From JAKAAZ01 sp963817855 (GTDB taxonomy: Bacteria; Acidobacteriota; Terriglobia; Terriglobales; Acidobacteriaceae), in NCBI GenBank assembly GCA_963817855.1, contig CAWFQA010000001.1, forward strand, positions 124,001 through 188,000: 64,000 bases of DNA, in the 5' to 3' direction. The notes under the pieces were generated by a model. That model was not told the DNA's origin and did no database searches. It saw only the letters and a program-made list of their open reading frames with translations. The position numbers were made by a program, and so were the translations under genes. Below, in pieces: positions 54,100-63,293 of the stretch (its first letter is position 1; every line of letters starts with the position of its first letter).

Positions 54100-56061
54100 T
54101 CAACGTGTGACATCCAGCGCGCGAATGATGGCGTCGGGGTCGTAAACGCAGCCACCCCACACTCCGCCGCTGGCGTGAACCAGCGCAGCCCAGAGACGCG
54201 TGTCGTCGGGAAGGTTTGGCTCGGGCGCTATATCGTCGCGCAACGGACGTAGAGCCAGCCGACGCGAGCCTTCTTCCGCATCGAAACTTTCCGCAGCTTC
54301 ACCGATAAAATTGACCGAGCCTTCCAGCTTGATCCGGTCGATCACAAGTTCAATCATGTCGCCGTCGAGGATTTTGCCGACGCTGCCACCGGCCAGTGCC
54401 TCGGGAGAAACGTGGCCGATGCAGGCGCCCGTGGAAACGCCGCTGAAGCGGGCGTCGGTAATGACAGCGACATGTTTTCCGAAGGGAAGATGCTTCAACG
54501 CGGAGGTGACTTGATAAATCTCCTGCATGCCGGAGCCGGAGGGGCCGCCGCAGATTAGCACGAGGATATCGCCGGGTAGTATCGTGTCGTTCTTGATGGC
54601 TTCGATGGCGGACGATTCGGAAATGAAAACTCTGGCAGGTCCCGTGGCTCGAAAGACGCCGGATGCGTCGACCAGGGAAGGATCGATCGCGGTACTCTTG
54701 ATCACTGAACCTTCGACGGCGATGTTTCCAACCGGGAAGCAAAGAGTCGGTGTCAGCCCGCGGGCCCTGGCGCGATCGGGGCTCATGATGACATCGTCTG
54801 GATCGATGCCATCCAGACTTTTCAGTCGCGCATGCAGCGCGTGGCGCCGTTCGCTTTGCTGCCACCAGTCGAGACTCTCGCCCAGCGTGGATCCCGAGGC
54901 AGTCAACACGCGGGTGTCGATCAAACCGGCGTGACGCAAATGCAACATCACTTCAGGAACGCCGCCGGCGAGAAACACCTGGACGGTGGCGAAGTTTCTG
55001 GGACCATTCGGCAATGCATCCACCAGGCGCGGCACGGAGCGATTCACGCGAACCCAATCCGCCGCGCTCGGCCGTTGCAAGCCCGCATGGAAGGCAATCG
55101 CAGGAAGATGCAGCAGCAGATTCGTCGATCCGCCGAACGCAGCATGCAACACCATTGCGTTGTGGACGGATTCCTGACGAAGGAAATCGCGAGTTCCCAG
55201 GCCCAATTCAAGCAGCCGCAGCAATGCTTTCGCAGAGCGGTTTGCCGCATCCAGCCAGATGGCATGCCCGGACGGCGCCAAGGCGGTGTGAGGAAGGGAC
55301 AGTCCAAGCGCTTCGCCAATTACCTGCGCGGTCGCGGCCGTGCCTAAGAACTGGCAGCCTCCGCCGGGCGTGGCGCAGGTCCGGCACCCCACTTCCGCAG
55401 CGTAGTCGAGTGCGATTTCTCCATGAGCGAAGCGCGCGCCGATGGTCTGCACGATGCCGGCGTCCTCGCCTTGTTCCGGCAACAGCGTCACGCCTCCCGG
55501 TACCAGCACGGTGGGGAACGATTGCGCTGAGGCGAGGGCCATCATCATTGCGGGCAGACCCTTGTCGCATGTGGCGAATCCCACCACGCCTTTTCTGGTG
55601 GGCAGTGACCGCATGAGTCGCCGAAATACCGTCGCCGCGTCATTGCGAAAGGGCAAGGAATCGAACATCCCGGTTGTGCCCTGAGTTCGGCCGTCGCAAG
55701 GGTCGGTGCAATAGGCGGCGAAGGGCACCGCGCCGGCAGACTTGAGCGCACGGGCCGCTTCCGCGACCAGCAATCCTACTTCCCAATGGCCGGTATGAAA
55801 GCCGAGCGCAACGGGTGTGCCGTTTTCTGCGCGAATTCCTCCATGGGTGCTCAACAGCAGGACTTCAGGCCCTGACAATTCCCGCGGCGACCAACCCATG
55901 CCGACATTCTGGCTGAGGCCGAAAAGATTCCCTGAGGGCAGCTGCAGCAACATTTCCGGAGTTAGCGGCAATTGTCCTGCGGGTCCGGGAGCATGCGTGG
56001 CGACGTCCAACAGGCCGCGATCCGGGGTCTCCAGCACCGACAGAAGAGATGTCTTAGTCAT
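54100..56061 (-). CDS. YjhG/YagF-type sugar-acid dehydratase (IlvD/Edd family)
   Basis: A 653-residue cytosolic iron-sulfur dehydratase; E. coli YjhG, a D-xylonate dehydratase, is of nearly the same length. The iron-sulfur cysteines are expected in YCTDPCDGRTQGTTGM and CRTCATPGGGCQFLGTAATAQ, and the family C-terminal part is TDARFSGVSTGACIGHVSPEA. It should convert an aldonate to a 2-keto-3-deoxy acid. With an SDR dehydrogenase 22 bases upstream and a mutarotase in the locus, this fits a non-phosphorylating route for a pentose or L-fucose. The stop is convergent with the LamG gene. Confidence 0.9.
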   Translation of the reverse strand: MTKTSLLSVLETPDRGLLDVATHAPGPAGQLPLTPEMLLQLPSGNLFGLSQNVGMGWSPRELSGPEVLLLSTHGGIRAENGTPVALGFHTGHWEVGLLVAEAARALKSAGAVPFAAYCTDPCDGRTQGTTGMFDSLPFRNDAATVFRRLMRSLPTRKGVVGFATCDKGLPAMMMALASAQSFPTVLVPGGVTLLPEQGEDAGIVQTIGARFAHGEIALDYAAEVGCRTCATPGGGCQFLGTAATAQVIGEALGLSLPHTALAPSGHAIWLDAANRSAKALLRLLELGLGTRDFLRQESVHNAMVLHAAFGGSTNLLLHLPAIAFHAGLQRPSAADWVRVNRSVPRLVDALPNGPRNFATVQVFLAGGVPEVMLHLRHAGLIDTRVLTASGSTLGESLDWWQQSERRHALHARLKSLDGIDPDDVIMSPDRARARGLTPTLCFPVGNIAVEGSVIKSTAIDPSLVDASGVFRATGPARVFISESSAIEAIKNDTILPGDILVLICGGPSGSGMQEIYQVTSALKHLPFGKHVAVITDARFSGVSTGACIGHVSPEALAGGSVGKILDGDMIELVIDRIKLEGSVNFIGEAAESFDAEEGSRRLALRPLRDDIAPEPNLPDDTRLWAALVHASGGVWGGCVYDPDAIIRALDVTR

Positions 56062-56083
56062 CGGAATGAGAGGGTGAGGTCAT

Positions 56084-56860
56084 TCAATCCTTATATTTCT
56101 CGTGCGGCCAGCGCGGCTGCGTGAAGGCGGCTCCATCCACCCAGATTGTTTGCCCGGTAATGAACGAGGCTTGTTCCGTCGCCAGAAAAACGACAAGATC
56201 GCCCACGTCCTGCGGAGTTCCGATGCGTCGCAACGGCGTGATCTGCGCCCATGCATCACTATATGCGGGCGCTTCCAACTCCGTACGTTCAATGGCGATG
56301 GCACCCGGAGCGACGCAGTTCACGCGAATTCCGTAGGGGCCCAGTTCGACGGCGGCGGCCTTCGTCAACATCTCAATTCCGCCTTTGCTGGTCGTGTAGG
56401 AAGCCAGGTTTAGGAAAGGAACTTTGTTGCTTCCGGAACCGATGTTGACGATGACACCACTCGACCGGGTTCGCATTCTTCTTCCGGCCGCCTGCGTACA
56501 AAGAAAGCATCCCTTCAAATTTGTATCGATGACTCTGTCCCATTCCGCTTCTTCTAGATCCAGCAACGGTCCCCAGGTTTGGATGCCGGCATTGTTCACC
56601 AGAATATCGATGTGCTGAAACTGCTCGTCGACCGCCGCAAACATTGCCTTCACCTCGCCAGCACTGCCGACGTTCGCGTAAACGGCAAACGCATCCACGC
56701 CCATTCTCTGCAGCTCGGAGACGGTATTCTCAGCTCCGCGCGCATCGGAGAAATAATTTACGGCCACGTTGCACCCGGCTTGCCCCAGAGCGAGGGCAAT
56801 GCCTTTGCCGACGCCTTTGCTGGCGCCGGTAACTAACGCGGTGCGATGGTCCAGTTTCAT
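56084..56860 (-). CDS. SDR-family oxidoreductase
   Basis: A 258-residue NAD(P)-dependent dehydrogenase. The Rossmann motif TGASKGVGKGIALAL, the NNAGI motif, Ser in VNIGSGSNK, and YxxxK in ASYTTSKGG are all present, so the active site is complete. The C-terminal tail (VDGAAFTQPRWPHEKYKD) is slightly long. The glucose-1-dehydrogenase-like look and its place before the sugar-acid dehydratase suggest oxidation of an aldose to its lactone. It overlaps the upstream DUF4239 gene by 4 bases (56857-56860) and lies 22 bases from the dehydratase, so all three form one operon. Confidence 0.92.
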   Translation of the reverse strand: MKLDHRTALVTGASKGVGKGIALALGQAGCNVAVNYFSDARGAENTVSELQRMGVDAFAVYANVGSAGEVKAMFAAVDEQFQHIDILVNNAGIQTWGPLLDLEEAEWDRVIDTNLKGCFLCTQAAGRRMRTRSSGVIVNIGSGSNKVPFLNLASYTTSKGGIEMLTKAAAVELGPYGIRVNCVAPGAIAIERTELEAPAYSDAWAQITPLRRIGTPQDVGDLVVFLATEQASFITGQTIWVDGAAFTQPRWPHEKYKD

Positions 56861-57669
56861 TTCCTTAGCCCCGCATATGGATGAGGATTGACCATTTGCC
56901 GGTAAACGCGCTCCAGCGGCTCGGGGCTGACGCTGATATTTCCGCGATAGGGATTATCCAGCGCCGCCACCATAAAAACCATCAGCCCGATGAGGGCGGA
57001 GAAAAACACGGTCATCCAGAGATGCATCTCCAAACTCTGCATGTGAAAGAACCATGTGGAGATGATGCAAATGACCGCGCCTACGATGATCAAGGCCCAC
57101 AGAGGCGAGGGCAATTCGTCCGTCACGCTGTCCAGACGGATGCTGCGAGAGGTTTCCAGAGCGTCGAATTCTCGCGAGACATCCTGTTCAAGAATTGCTT
57201 CTGCCTCGGTTTTCGGTTCCCACTTGCGAAAATCCTGGCGAAATTTGTCCAGCGACAAGCGGTTTTCGATGGGGACAATTCCTCGCTCCTGTTGCGGCCA
57301 GCCAACCTGAATGACGCTGTTTGTGTAGTCGCGTATATCCTGTTGCAGCGCGCTTCGCATCGGCTCTTTCATGCTTCCGACGGTGCGATAGAGACTGGCG
57401 ACGGCCGCCGCCTCTCGGGCCACTTTGGCTTCCGTTTCGGTATAGGTTGTCCAGGCCCCGATCGCCAGCAGACCCAGCGTGACTCCGTAGAGAACGGTGG
57501 TGCCGGCCAGATAAAATCCGACGATGTCGTTGTAGGAATGCTGCAGGTGAACGCGATGAATCATTCTCCGGGTGGCGAGCAGTCCTGCCACGCCGAAGGC
57601 GACAAACAGAACAATTGTGATTAGCTCAAAAAGCCAGTTCGGCAGATCGTACACCCAATACATATTCAT
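56857..57669 (-). CDS. DUF4239-like membrane protein
   Basis: About 270 residues with helices at WLFELITIVLFVAFGVAGLLA, IVGFYLAGTTVLYGVTLGLLAIGAW, PLWALIIVGAVICIISTWFF and LWMTVFFSALIGLMVFMVAAL, and a soluble middle part (about 95-190). This is the pattern of the DUF4239 family, whose function is unknown. A longer form from 57693 is possible, but ATG 57669 directly follows GAGGG. Its coupling to the SDR gene by an ATGA overlap is notable, although a common role is not evident. The upstream gap is shared with the divergent NTF2-like gene. Confidence 0.78.
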   Translation of the reverse strand: MNMYWVYDLPNWLFELITIVLFVAFGVAGLLATRRMIHRVHLQHSYNDIVGFYLAGTTVLYGVTLGLLAIGAWTTYTETEAKVAREAAAVASLYRTVGSMKEPMRSALQQDIRDYTNSVIQVGWPQQERGIVPIENRLSLDKFRQDFRKWEPKTEAEAILEQDVSREFDALETSRSIRLDSVTDELPSPLWALIIVGAVICIISTWFFHMQSLEMHLWMTVFFSALIGLMVFMVAALDNPYRGNISVSPEPLERVYRQMVNPHPYAGLRK

Positions 57670-57912
57670 CGACCCTCGCCGGCAACGAACCACGATGCCG
57701 GGGAATTCTTGTGCACGCAGAAAAGCGTCGTAAGCGCAGGCGCTCGCGGCGCGCCGCCTTCAAGAAACACAGTATAGCGTTCAAGAAGCGAGCGCTCTCT
57801 ATAGGATTGCACCCAGGACTGCGGCCCAATACCTACGCGCCTCACACTTTTATCTACCATGTGTCACGACCGGCCAGTAGAGTAATTCTTGGCATTGGAG
57901 GGAGAACCCAGC

Positions 57913-58518
57913 ATGCATGCAAGATACCTATCGTCGCTCGTCCTCACGTTTTTCAGTCTAGCGGTGACCGCGCAAACCACCAGCCCTGCCGCGCCGCCGT
58001 CATTACCACCGCTGGTCGGGTCCATTGCCGGACATCCCGGTTGGCCGGCTGCCAAACCGGAAGATGTGAAATCTCCCGAAGCCATTCTGAACGCGGTGTA
58101 CGACGTCATTTCCGGCGGCAAAGGACAGGCGCGCGATTGGAATCGCATGCGCTCTCTGTTCATCCCAGACGCTCGCCTTATCCCTGCCGTCACCGTCGCT
58201 GCGACTGCTGGCGAGCCCGCTCACACAGATGCCGTCTTGCTGACGATTGATGATTACATTGCGCGCAGCAGCGGAAGAATGACTGCAAGCGGCTTCTTTG
58301 AGCATTCAATCCATAATGAAGTGGAACAATTCGGCAATATCGTCCAGATTTGGAGCACGTACGAGTCCCGCCACAACGCCAATGATCCAAAACCGTTTGC
58401 CCGCGGCATTAACAGCTTTCAATTGTTGAATGATGGCAAGCGCTATTGGATTGTGAATATCTTCTGGGCCGCCGAATCTCCTGAATATCCAATTCCGCAA
58501 AAATACTTGCCAAAATAA
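57913..58518 (+). CDS. Secreted SnoaL/NTF2-like protein
   Basis: About 201 residues. A signal peptide (YLSSLVLTFFSLAVTAQ) precedes an NTF2-like alpha/beta-cone domain (ILNAVYDVISGGKGQARDWN to YWIVNIFWAAESPEYPI). Such folds bind small molecules; no catalytic assignment is possible. ATG 57913 has GGAGGG upstream; an earlier start at 57889 would add eight residues without a ribosome site. It converges on the M1 peptidase fusion gene, with 15 bases between the stops. Confidence 0.78.
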   Translation: MHARYLSSLVLTFFSLAVTAQTTSPAAPPSLPPLVGSIAGHPGWPAAKPEDVKSPEAILNAVYDVISGGKGQARDWNRMRSLFIPDARLIPAVTVAATAGEPAHTDAVLLTIDDYIARSSGRMTASGFFEHSIHNEVEQFGNIVQIWSTYESRHNANDPKPFARGINSFQLLNDGKRYWIVNIFWAAESPEYPIPQKYLPK

Positions 58519-58533
58519 ACTGCGCGCAGAAGT

Positions 58534-61500
58534 TTATTCATGAGTCACGTCGATCATGTTGTCGTCGGCAATGCGGTCGATCAGTTTGTTATACGGATCA
58601 ATACCGGCGCGTGTGGGCTGCTGATCCACGACGATGGTGTAGGTCTGGTGCTCCTGTGTCATTTTTTCTTTCTTCATATACAGGGGCTTTTCCTCATCCT
58701 TCTTGCCGGTGAAGACGCCGACTTCAATGTAGTCCGCAAGCGGCATGGGCGTTTCAACTCCATTGCCATCGGCCTGGAACTTGCGCGCCTGAACGTTCAG
58801 CGTGACTTTGTATTTGCCATCGGCGGTCTTCTGCGAAGTCGCCGACAGGGTTTTGTTGTCGTAGATCACGATGCGATTGAAGCCGTCGTCGACCATGTAT
58901 TGCAGCTCCGGCGGCGTCTGGGCGCGAATGGCAGCGACTAGCATGCGCGTGTCCGGATATGGCTGGTCTTGCGTCCCGGCGCCGCGGGTGCTGTCCGCTG
59001 CATCCGCCTGGTTGTTGGCGTTGGCGTAGCGGTACTGCATCAGGAAGTTGTGCAGCGCCAGATCCATCTTGTCCTCGCCAATGTAGTCGGCGAGTGTGTA
59101 CATGATCTGGCCGCCTTTTTCATACCAGACATATGGTTCGCGTTGCACTAATGCCAGTGGCGGTTCGTGACGAATTTCGCCTGCGCGGCCACGCAGATAG
59201 CGATCGAGAAAGTGGCGCAGAACTCGGTGCATATAGTCCTTGCCGTACTTATGCTGCACCACCATGTAGGCGGAGTATTGCGCCAGCGTCTCCGACATCA
59301 TGTTCGACCCTTGCACCTGGCCGCCGATCAGCTGATGGCCCCACCATTGATGACCTAGCTCATGTGCCGTGACGAAATACGTCAGGTCGATATCATTCTT
59401 GTGCAGCATGCGGCCGATGAAACCAATCCCTTCTGAAAATGGCACGGTATTTGGAAAAGATTGCGCGAACCCACGATAGCGCGGAAACTCCATGATGCGA
59501 TATTGCGTGAACTGATACGGACTGTAATGGGTCTGGTAATAATCGAGGCCGGCGCGGCTGCTGGCAAGCATGTCATCGACATCGTAGGTGTGCGTGGGGT
59601 AGTAGTAGATCTCGAGATTCACCGGCCCATTGGGGCCTTTGTAGACCTCTTTCCGCGTAGCGTAGCGAGCCGACAGGCATGCGAAGAAGTCGGCGATGTG
59701 TGTGGATCCCATGCTGTATTCGTAGTAGTTCCGATGGTTCTGCTTCCAGGTGCGCTGTAAATATCCCGGAGCGATCGCCATTTGATCCGCGGAGGTGCTG
59801 ACGATCGTGTGGAAAGTAATCCAGTCGGAACTGGGAACGAAAAGATTTCTGCGAGAATAGACCGCATCTCCGCGCTGCGCCATTTCCTGCAGCTTGCCAA
59901 GGTGTTCTTCTCGCCGTCGGCGCGGGTCATCAAGTTCATAGCCCTGATCGTATCCAATCGTTGGAAAGAAACTCGCGTCGAAGAATGTTCCGTTGTAGGC
60001 AAATTCCGGGAGCTCGTTGCCGTCGCGAAACCCGCGCGTGGTGTGCGACACAGTGCACGTGAGTGTAACGACATCCCCTGGCGCCAGCGGCTGGTCCAGC
60101 GCGTAGATGGAATAGAGATCGCGCGGCGCCCGGCTGACCAGATGGAACGGGCGATCAAACTTTACGTTGGAAACGGACTGTTGCTCGTCGGTGATGTGAA
60201 TCTGAGAAATCGGCTGGTCCGTCTTGTTTTGCAGCGTGATTCGGGCCGTACCATCGAACGATCTGCGCGCTGGATAGATGTTGATGTCGGTATCGACAGC
60301 GGTGACTTTGGGTTGCGGGAACAACTGATACTTCTTGAAGTCGCGCTCGTATCCAGCCTGGATATTCCGCCGATCTTTCGCCGTCAGAAATTCATTCAAC
60401 ACGTGAGCGTTGTAAAAGTACCAGGCTCCGGAGCCGATGGCGAGCAGGAGAAACACGATTGCCGCTGGGGCGAGCCGTGGCGCTCTCGCGAATGCGAGTC
60501 GAGTTCGCGCGGCGAGGGAGTCTTCCGTTCCGCGGCGGGCGTATGCGATGGAGATGACTCCCAATACGGCAAAAATCGCGAACCAATACGTGACGGCCCA
60601 GAAAATAATGGGAACAAAATGCCCATAGCCGTTCATGTCGGAGTAGGTATACTGCGGAACCCAGCCGACAAGGTAGAGCATGTTTTCCCATCCAAAGTTG
60701 AACAGAATCGGCTGCAGTACCACGATTCCGATCACAATTCCATAGCCGATGAACTTGTTGGAGACGATGGTCTGAACGAACATCGACAGCAGGGCGATGG
60801 CCATGACCTGCGCAAATGTGATCAGGTACAGTTCCTTGAAGTACTGCAGGAACTCGTAATGGTAGTAGCCGGCGATGGTTTGCATCAGAACGCCGACCAG
60901 CATCGTGACCGTCAGCAGAACCAGTTCCACAAAGGCGATGGCCGTGAGTTTCGAAAGCCAATCGGTGGTTTCTGAAATGGGCAGAGCATCGTGGATGCCG
61001 TCGAAGTGGTTATCCCTTTCGCGCCAGATCAGTTCCGCCGAGTAGAGGACGGCGACAATGTAGAAGAATAGGGTCGCGCCGCCTTCCACTGCCTGCAGCA
61101 TTAGGTATGTCACGGGCCAGACATTTTGGTCGCCGAGATGCCCGGCGAAGTGCCCATTGTTGATCGCGAATACAATCATCAGGCCGACGATGGCCCAAAA
61201 AGAAACTTCGCGCCGGATGGTTCGAATACGTAACCGCGTCAGTGACAAATACTGGATCCAGGAGGTGCGGGCGCCGAAAATCTGCCTCACGCGCGGCAAT
61301 TGCGCGACGACACGCGACCGGGCCGGACGCTGGTCTTCCTCATCCTGAAGACGGGCTTTGGCCGCGCGGCGACTTTGCGATTGAGCCGTGAGCGCCTCGA
61401 TGGAGATGGGAAAGAAGCGCCAAGCGGCTGCCAGCGCCAGCAGGCCCACAGCCGTCCATAAGAGCCGGTTGTATAGGAAAACGCCGGGTGAGTCGCCGGA

Positions 61501-62226
61501 AAAATTCCACGGGAGCAGCAGCGTATTCTTCTCAATCACTGTCCAGTAGCGAGTGACGTTGTCGTTTAGGATCAACCCAATGGGATCCAGAATTCCCGAC
61601 CAGAAATGTTCCAGCGAGCGCGTCGCCGAATAGACGGTGATGCCGATGATGTAGAGCATGAACAGGGCCACGCCCTGCAGGTACACGATGAAAAGCTTGC
61701 GCGTCAGGGCGGCGATGGTGAAAAAGAGCGAGCCGAGAAAGAAGATCTGAATGACTATGATGGAAAGAAACGGCTGCAGATACCACCACAGATGGTTCGG
61801 CGCGATCCGCGTGTGATCGGCCCAGGGAGCGAACGTGCCCGCGAAGGTTCCGAACATCATTCCAGTAAAAACCAGCACCGTTGTCACGAGTGAGCCGGCC
61901 CATCGGCCGCCCAGGTAGGCAAACTTCGTGATCGGCTTGGTGAATAGTATCTGATAGGTGTCGCGCTGGAAGTCTCGCAGAATCGACGTACCAAAGATTG
62001 CGGCGATGATAATCACCCCAAACAGGCACGAGTAGAGATCGTTAAAGCTGTTGGCGTAGGGGCCGTTCAGCAGCACTTTGCCGTTGGAAAATCCTATAGG
62101 GCCGAAGCTTTCTGACGCCACGCACAGAAACGAGAAGGTAAACCACAACAGAAAGTAGACGTACGTCGAGATGCTCTTGAGGCGGAAACGAAGTTCGAAT
62201 GTAAAAAACTCCCAGAACATTGCCAT
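58534..62226 (-). CDS. ABC transporter permease fused to an M1-family metallopeptidase
   Basis: About 1,230 residues in two parts. The first ~620 residues are an ABC-2-type permease with roughly a dozen hydrophobic helices in two groups (for example FGVIIIAAIFGTSIL and AIVGLMIVFAIN). After a further helix (AAIVFLLLAIGSGAWYFYN) the C-terminal ~600 residues form an M1 aminopeptidase-like domain with the zinc motif HELGHQWWGH near residue 955 and the third-ligand Glu about 20 residues on (SETLAQY). The peptidase would face the outside. ATG 62226 was chosen as it begins MAMFWEFFTFELRFRLK just after AAGGAT. The ATPase gene ends 22 bases upstream, forming an operon. Confidence 0.92.
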   Translation of the reverse strand: MAMFWEFFTFELRFRLKSISTYVYFLLWFTFSFLCVASESFGPIGFSNGKVLLNGPYANSFNDLYSCLFGVIIIAAIFGTSILRDFQRDTYQILFTKPITKFAYLGGRWAGSLVTTVLVFTGMMFGTFAGTFAPWADHTRIAPNHLWWYLQPFLSIIVIQIFFLGSLFFTIAALTRKLFIVYLQGVALFMLYIIGITVYSATRSLEHFWSGILDPIGLILNDNVTRYWTVIEKNTLLLPWNFSGDSPGVFLYNRLLWTAVGLLALAAAWRFFPISIEALTAQSQSRRAAKARLQDEEDQRPARSRVVAQLPRVRQIFGARTSWIQYLSLTRLRIRTIRREVSFWAIVGLMIVFAINNGHFAGHLGDQNVWPVTYLMLQAVEGGATLFFYIVAVLYSAELIWRERDNHFDGIHDALPISETTDWLSKLTAIAFVELVLLTVTMLVGVLMQTIAGYYHYEFLQYFKELYLITFAQVMAIALLSMFVQTIVSNKFIGYGIVIGIVVLQPILFNFGWENMLYLVGWVPQYTYSDMNGYGHFVPIIFWAVTYWFAIFAVLGVISIAYARRGTEDSLAARTRLAFARAPRLAPAAIVFLLLAIGSGAWYFYNAHVLNEFLTAKDRRNIQAGYERDFKKYQLFPQPKVTAVDTDINIYPARRSFDGTARITLQNKTDQPISQIHITDEQQSVSNVKFDRPFHLVSRAPRDLYSIYALDQPLAPGDVVTLTCTVSHTTRGFRDGNELPEFAYNGTFFDASFFPTIGYDQGYELDDPRRRREEHLGKLQEMAQRGDAVYSRRNLFVPSSDWITFHTIVSTSADQMAIAPGYLQRTWKQNHRNYYEYSMGSTHIADFFACLSARYATRKEVYKGPNGPVNLEIYYYPTHTYDVDDMLASSRAGLDYYQTHYSPYQFTQYRIMEFPRYRGFAQSFPNTVPFSEGIGFIGRMLHKNDIDLTYFVTAHELGHQWWGHQLIGGQVQGSNMMSETLAQYSAYMVVQHKYGKDYMHRVLRHFLDRYLRGRAGEIRHEPPLALVQREPYVWYEKGGQIMYTLADYIGEDKMDLALHNFLMQYRYANANNQADAADSTRGAGTQDQPYPDTRMLVAAIRAQTPPELQYMVDDGFNRIVIYDNKTLSATSQKTADGKYKVTLNVQARKFQADGNGVETPMPLADYIEVGVFTGKKDEEKPLYMKKEKMTQEHQTYTIVVDQQPTRAGIDPYNKLIDRIADDNMIDVTHE

Positions 62227-62248
62227 GGCTTGATCCTTGTGGCGGAAT

Positions 62249-63130
62249 TTAGTTGACCGCGTGGCGGGATAGGTTGAGGAAGTACACATCCTCAAGTCCC
62301 GAGGGGACAGCCCGGAAACCGGAGCCCGGCGAGGCCGACGCAAACACGCGAATCTCGTGCTGACCGCCGGCCAGGTGCGTACTGATCACCTGAAGTTCGG
62401 CCTCGATGGCGCGCAGTTCTTCATCGGTCGCGACAACCTTGGACCAGATTTGACCTTCCAGCGCAGCCAGAGCTTCACTGGGCGAGCCTTCCAGCAGCAC
62501 CTCGCCGGACGCGATGATGGCCATGCGCGGGCAAAGTTCACGCACATCGTCGACGATGTGGGTGGACAGAATCACAATGACATCGCGGCCGATAGAGGAA
62601 AGAAGATTCAGAAAGCGATTGCGTTCTGCGGGATCAAGGCCGGCCGTGGGCTCGTCGACGATAATCAGCCGCGGGTTGGCGAGCAATGCCTGCGCGATGC
62701 CGAATCGCTGCTTCATTCCACCGGAGTACGTGGACAAAGCCTTCTTCCGCACATCCCACAGATTGGTCTGCTGCAACAGCCCATCCACCATCTGCTTGCG
62801 CTCGCTTGCCACGGTAACACCCTTCAGAATCGCGAGATGGTTGAGCATGTCGACCGCAGACATCCTGGGATAGACACCGAATTCCTGGGGCAGATAGCCG
62901 AGGATCTTCCGTACTGAATCCTTCTGCGTCAGCACGTTCACACCGTCAAGATCGATGGAGCCGGAATCGGGATCCTGCAGAGTGGCGATGGTGCGCATCA
63001 AGGAACTTTTTCCTGCGCCGTTTGGCCCGAGAAGTCCGAACATATTGGTGCCGATGGTGAGCGAAAGATTCTTCAGCGCTCGCACGCCGTTGGGATAAAC
63101 CTTGGAAATATTGGTGATGGTCAGTGCCAT
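62249..63130 (-). CDS. ABC transporter ATP-binding protein
   Basis: An ATPase of about 293 residues. Walker A GPNGAGKSSLMRT, the Q-loop in YLPQEFGVYPRMSA, the signature YSGGMKQRFGIAQALL and Walker B RLIIVDEPTAGLDP are intact, with the H-loop in ILSTHIVDDV. A ~90-residue C-terminal part (EGQIWSKVVATDEELRAIEA) is usual for ABC-2-type exporters. It powers the permease/peptidase fusion encoded 22 bases downstream. The start MALTITNISKVYPNG at 63130 is the standard one; an earlier in-frame ATG at 63190 would add 20 residues. Confidence 0.95.
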   Translation of the reverse strand: MALTITNISKVYPNGVRALKNLSLTIGTNMFGLLGPNGAGKSSLMRTIATLQDPDSGSIDLDGVNVLTQKDSVRKILGYLPQEFGVYPRMSAVDMLNHLAILKGVTVASERKQMVDGLLQQTNLWDVRKKALSTYSGGMKQRFGIAQALLANPRLIIVDEPTAGLDPAERNRFLNLLSSIGRDVIVILSTHIVDDVRELCPRMAIIASGEVLLEGSPSEALAALEGQIWSKVVATDEELRAIEAELQVISTHLAGGQHEIRVFASASPGSGFRAVPSGLEDVYFLNLSRHAVN

Positions 63131-63293
63131 GAATGGAATCCCCAGGAGAAAGCTATCTATTACCGGCGGGTAATAGGCGAACGTTATCACGTGGCCTTGG
63201 GGATCGGCCAGAAAATTGAGGAAGGCTTTGAGCCGTGCGCGGCTCGTCGCCGCGTCTCATCGTAGCACAGCATCGCGGTGTTCCCCGTCACAA

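Noticed and set aside
59782..60975. Plus-strand open frame of 397 codons inside the permease/M1 peptidase gene
   Set aside because: Antisense shadow of a gene with strong motifs; low-complexity basic composition.
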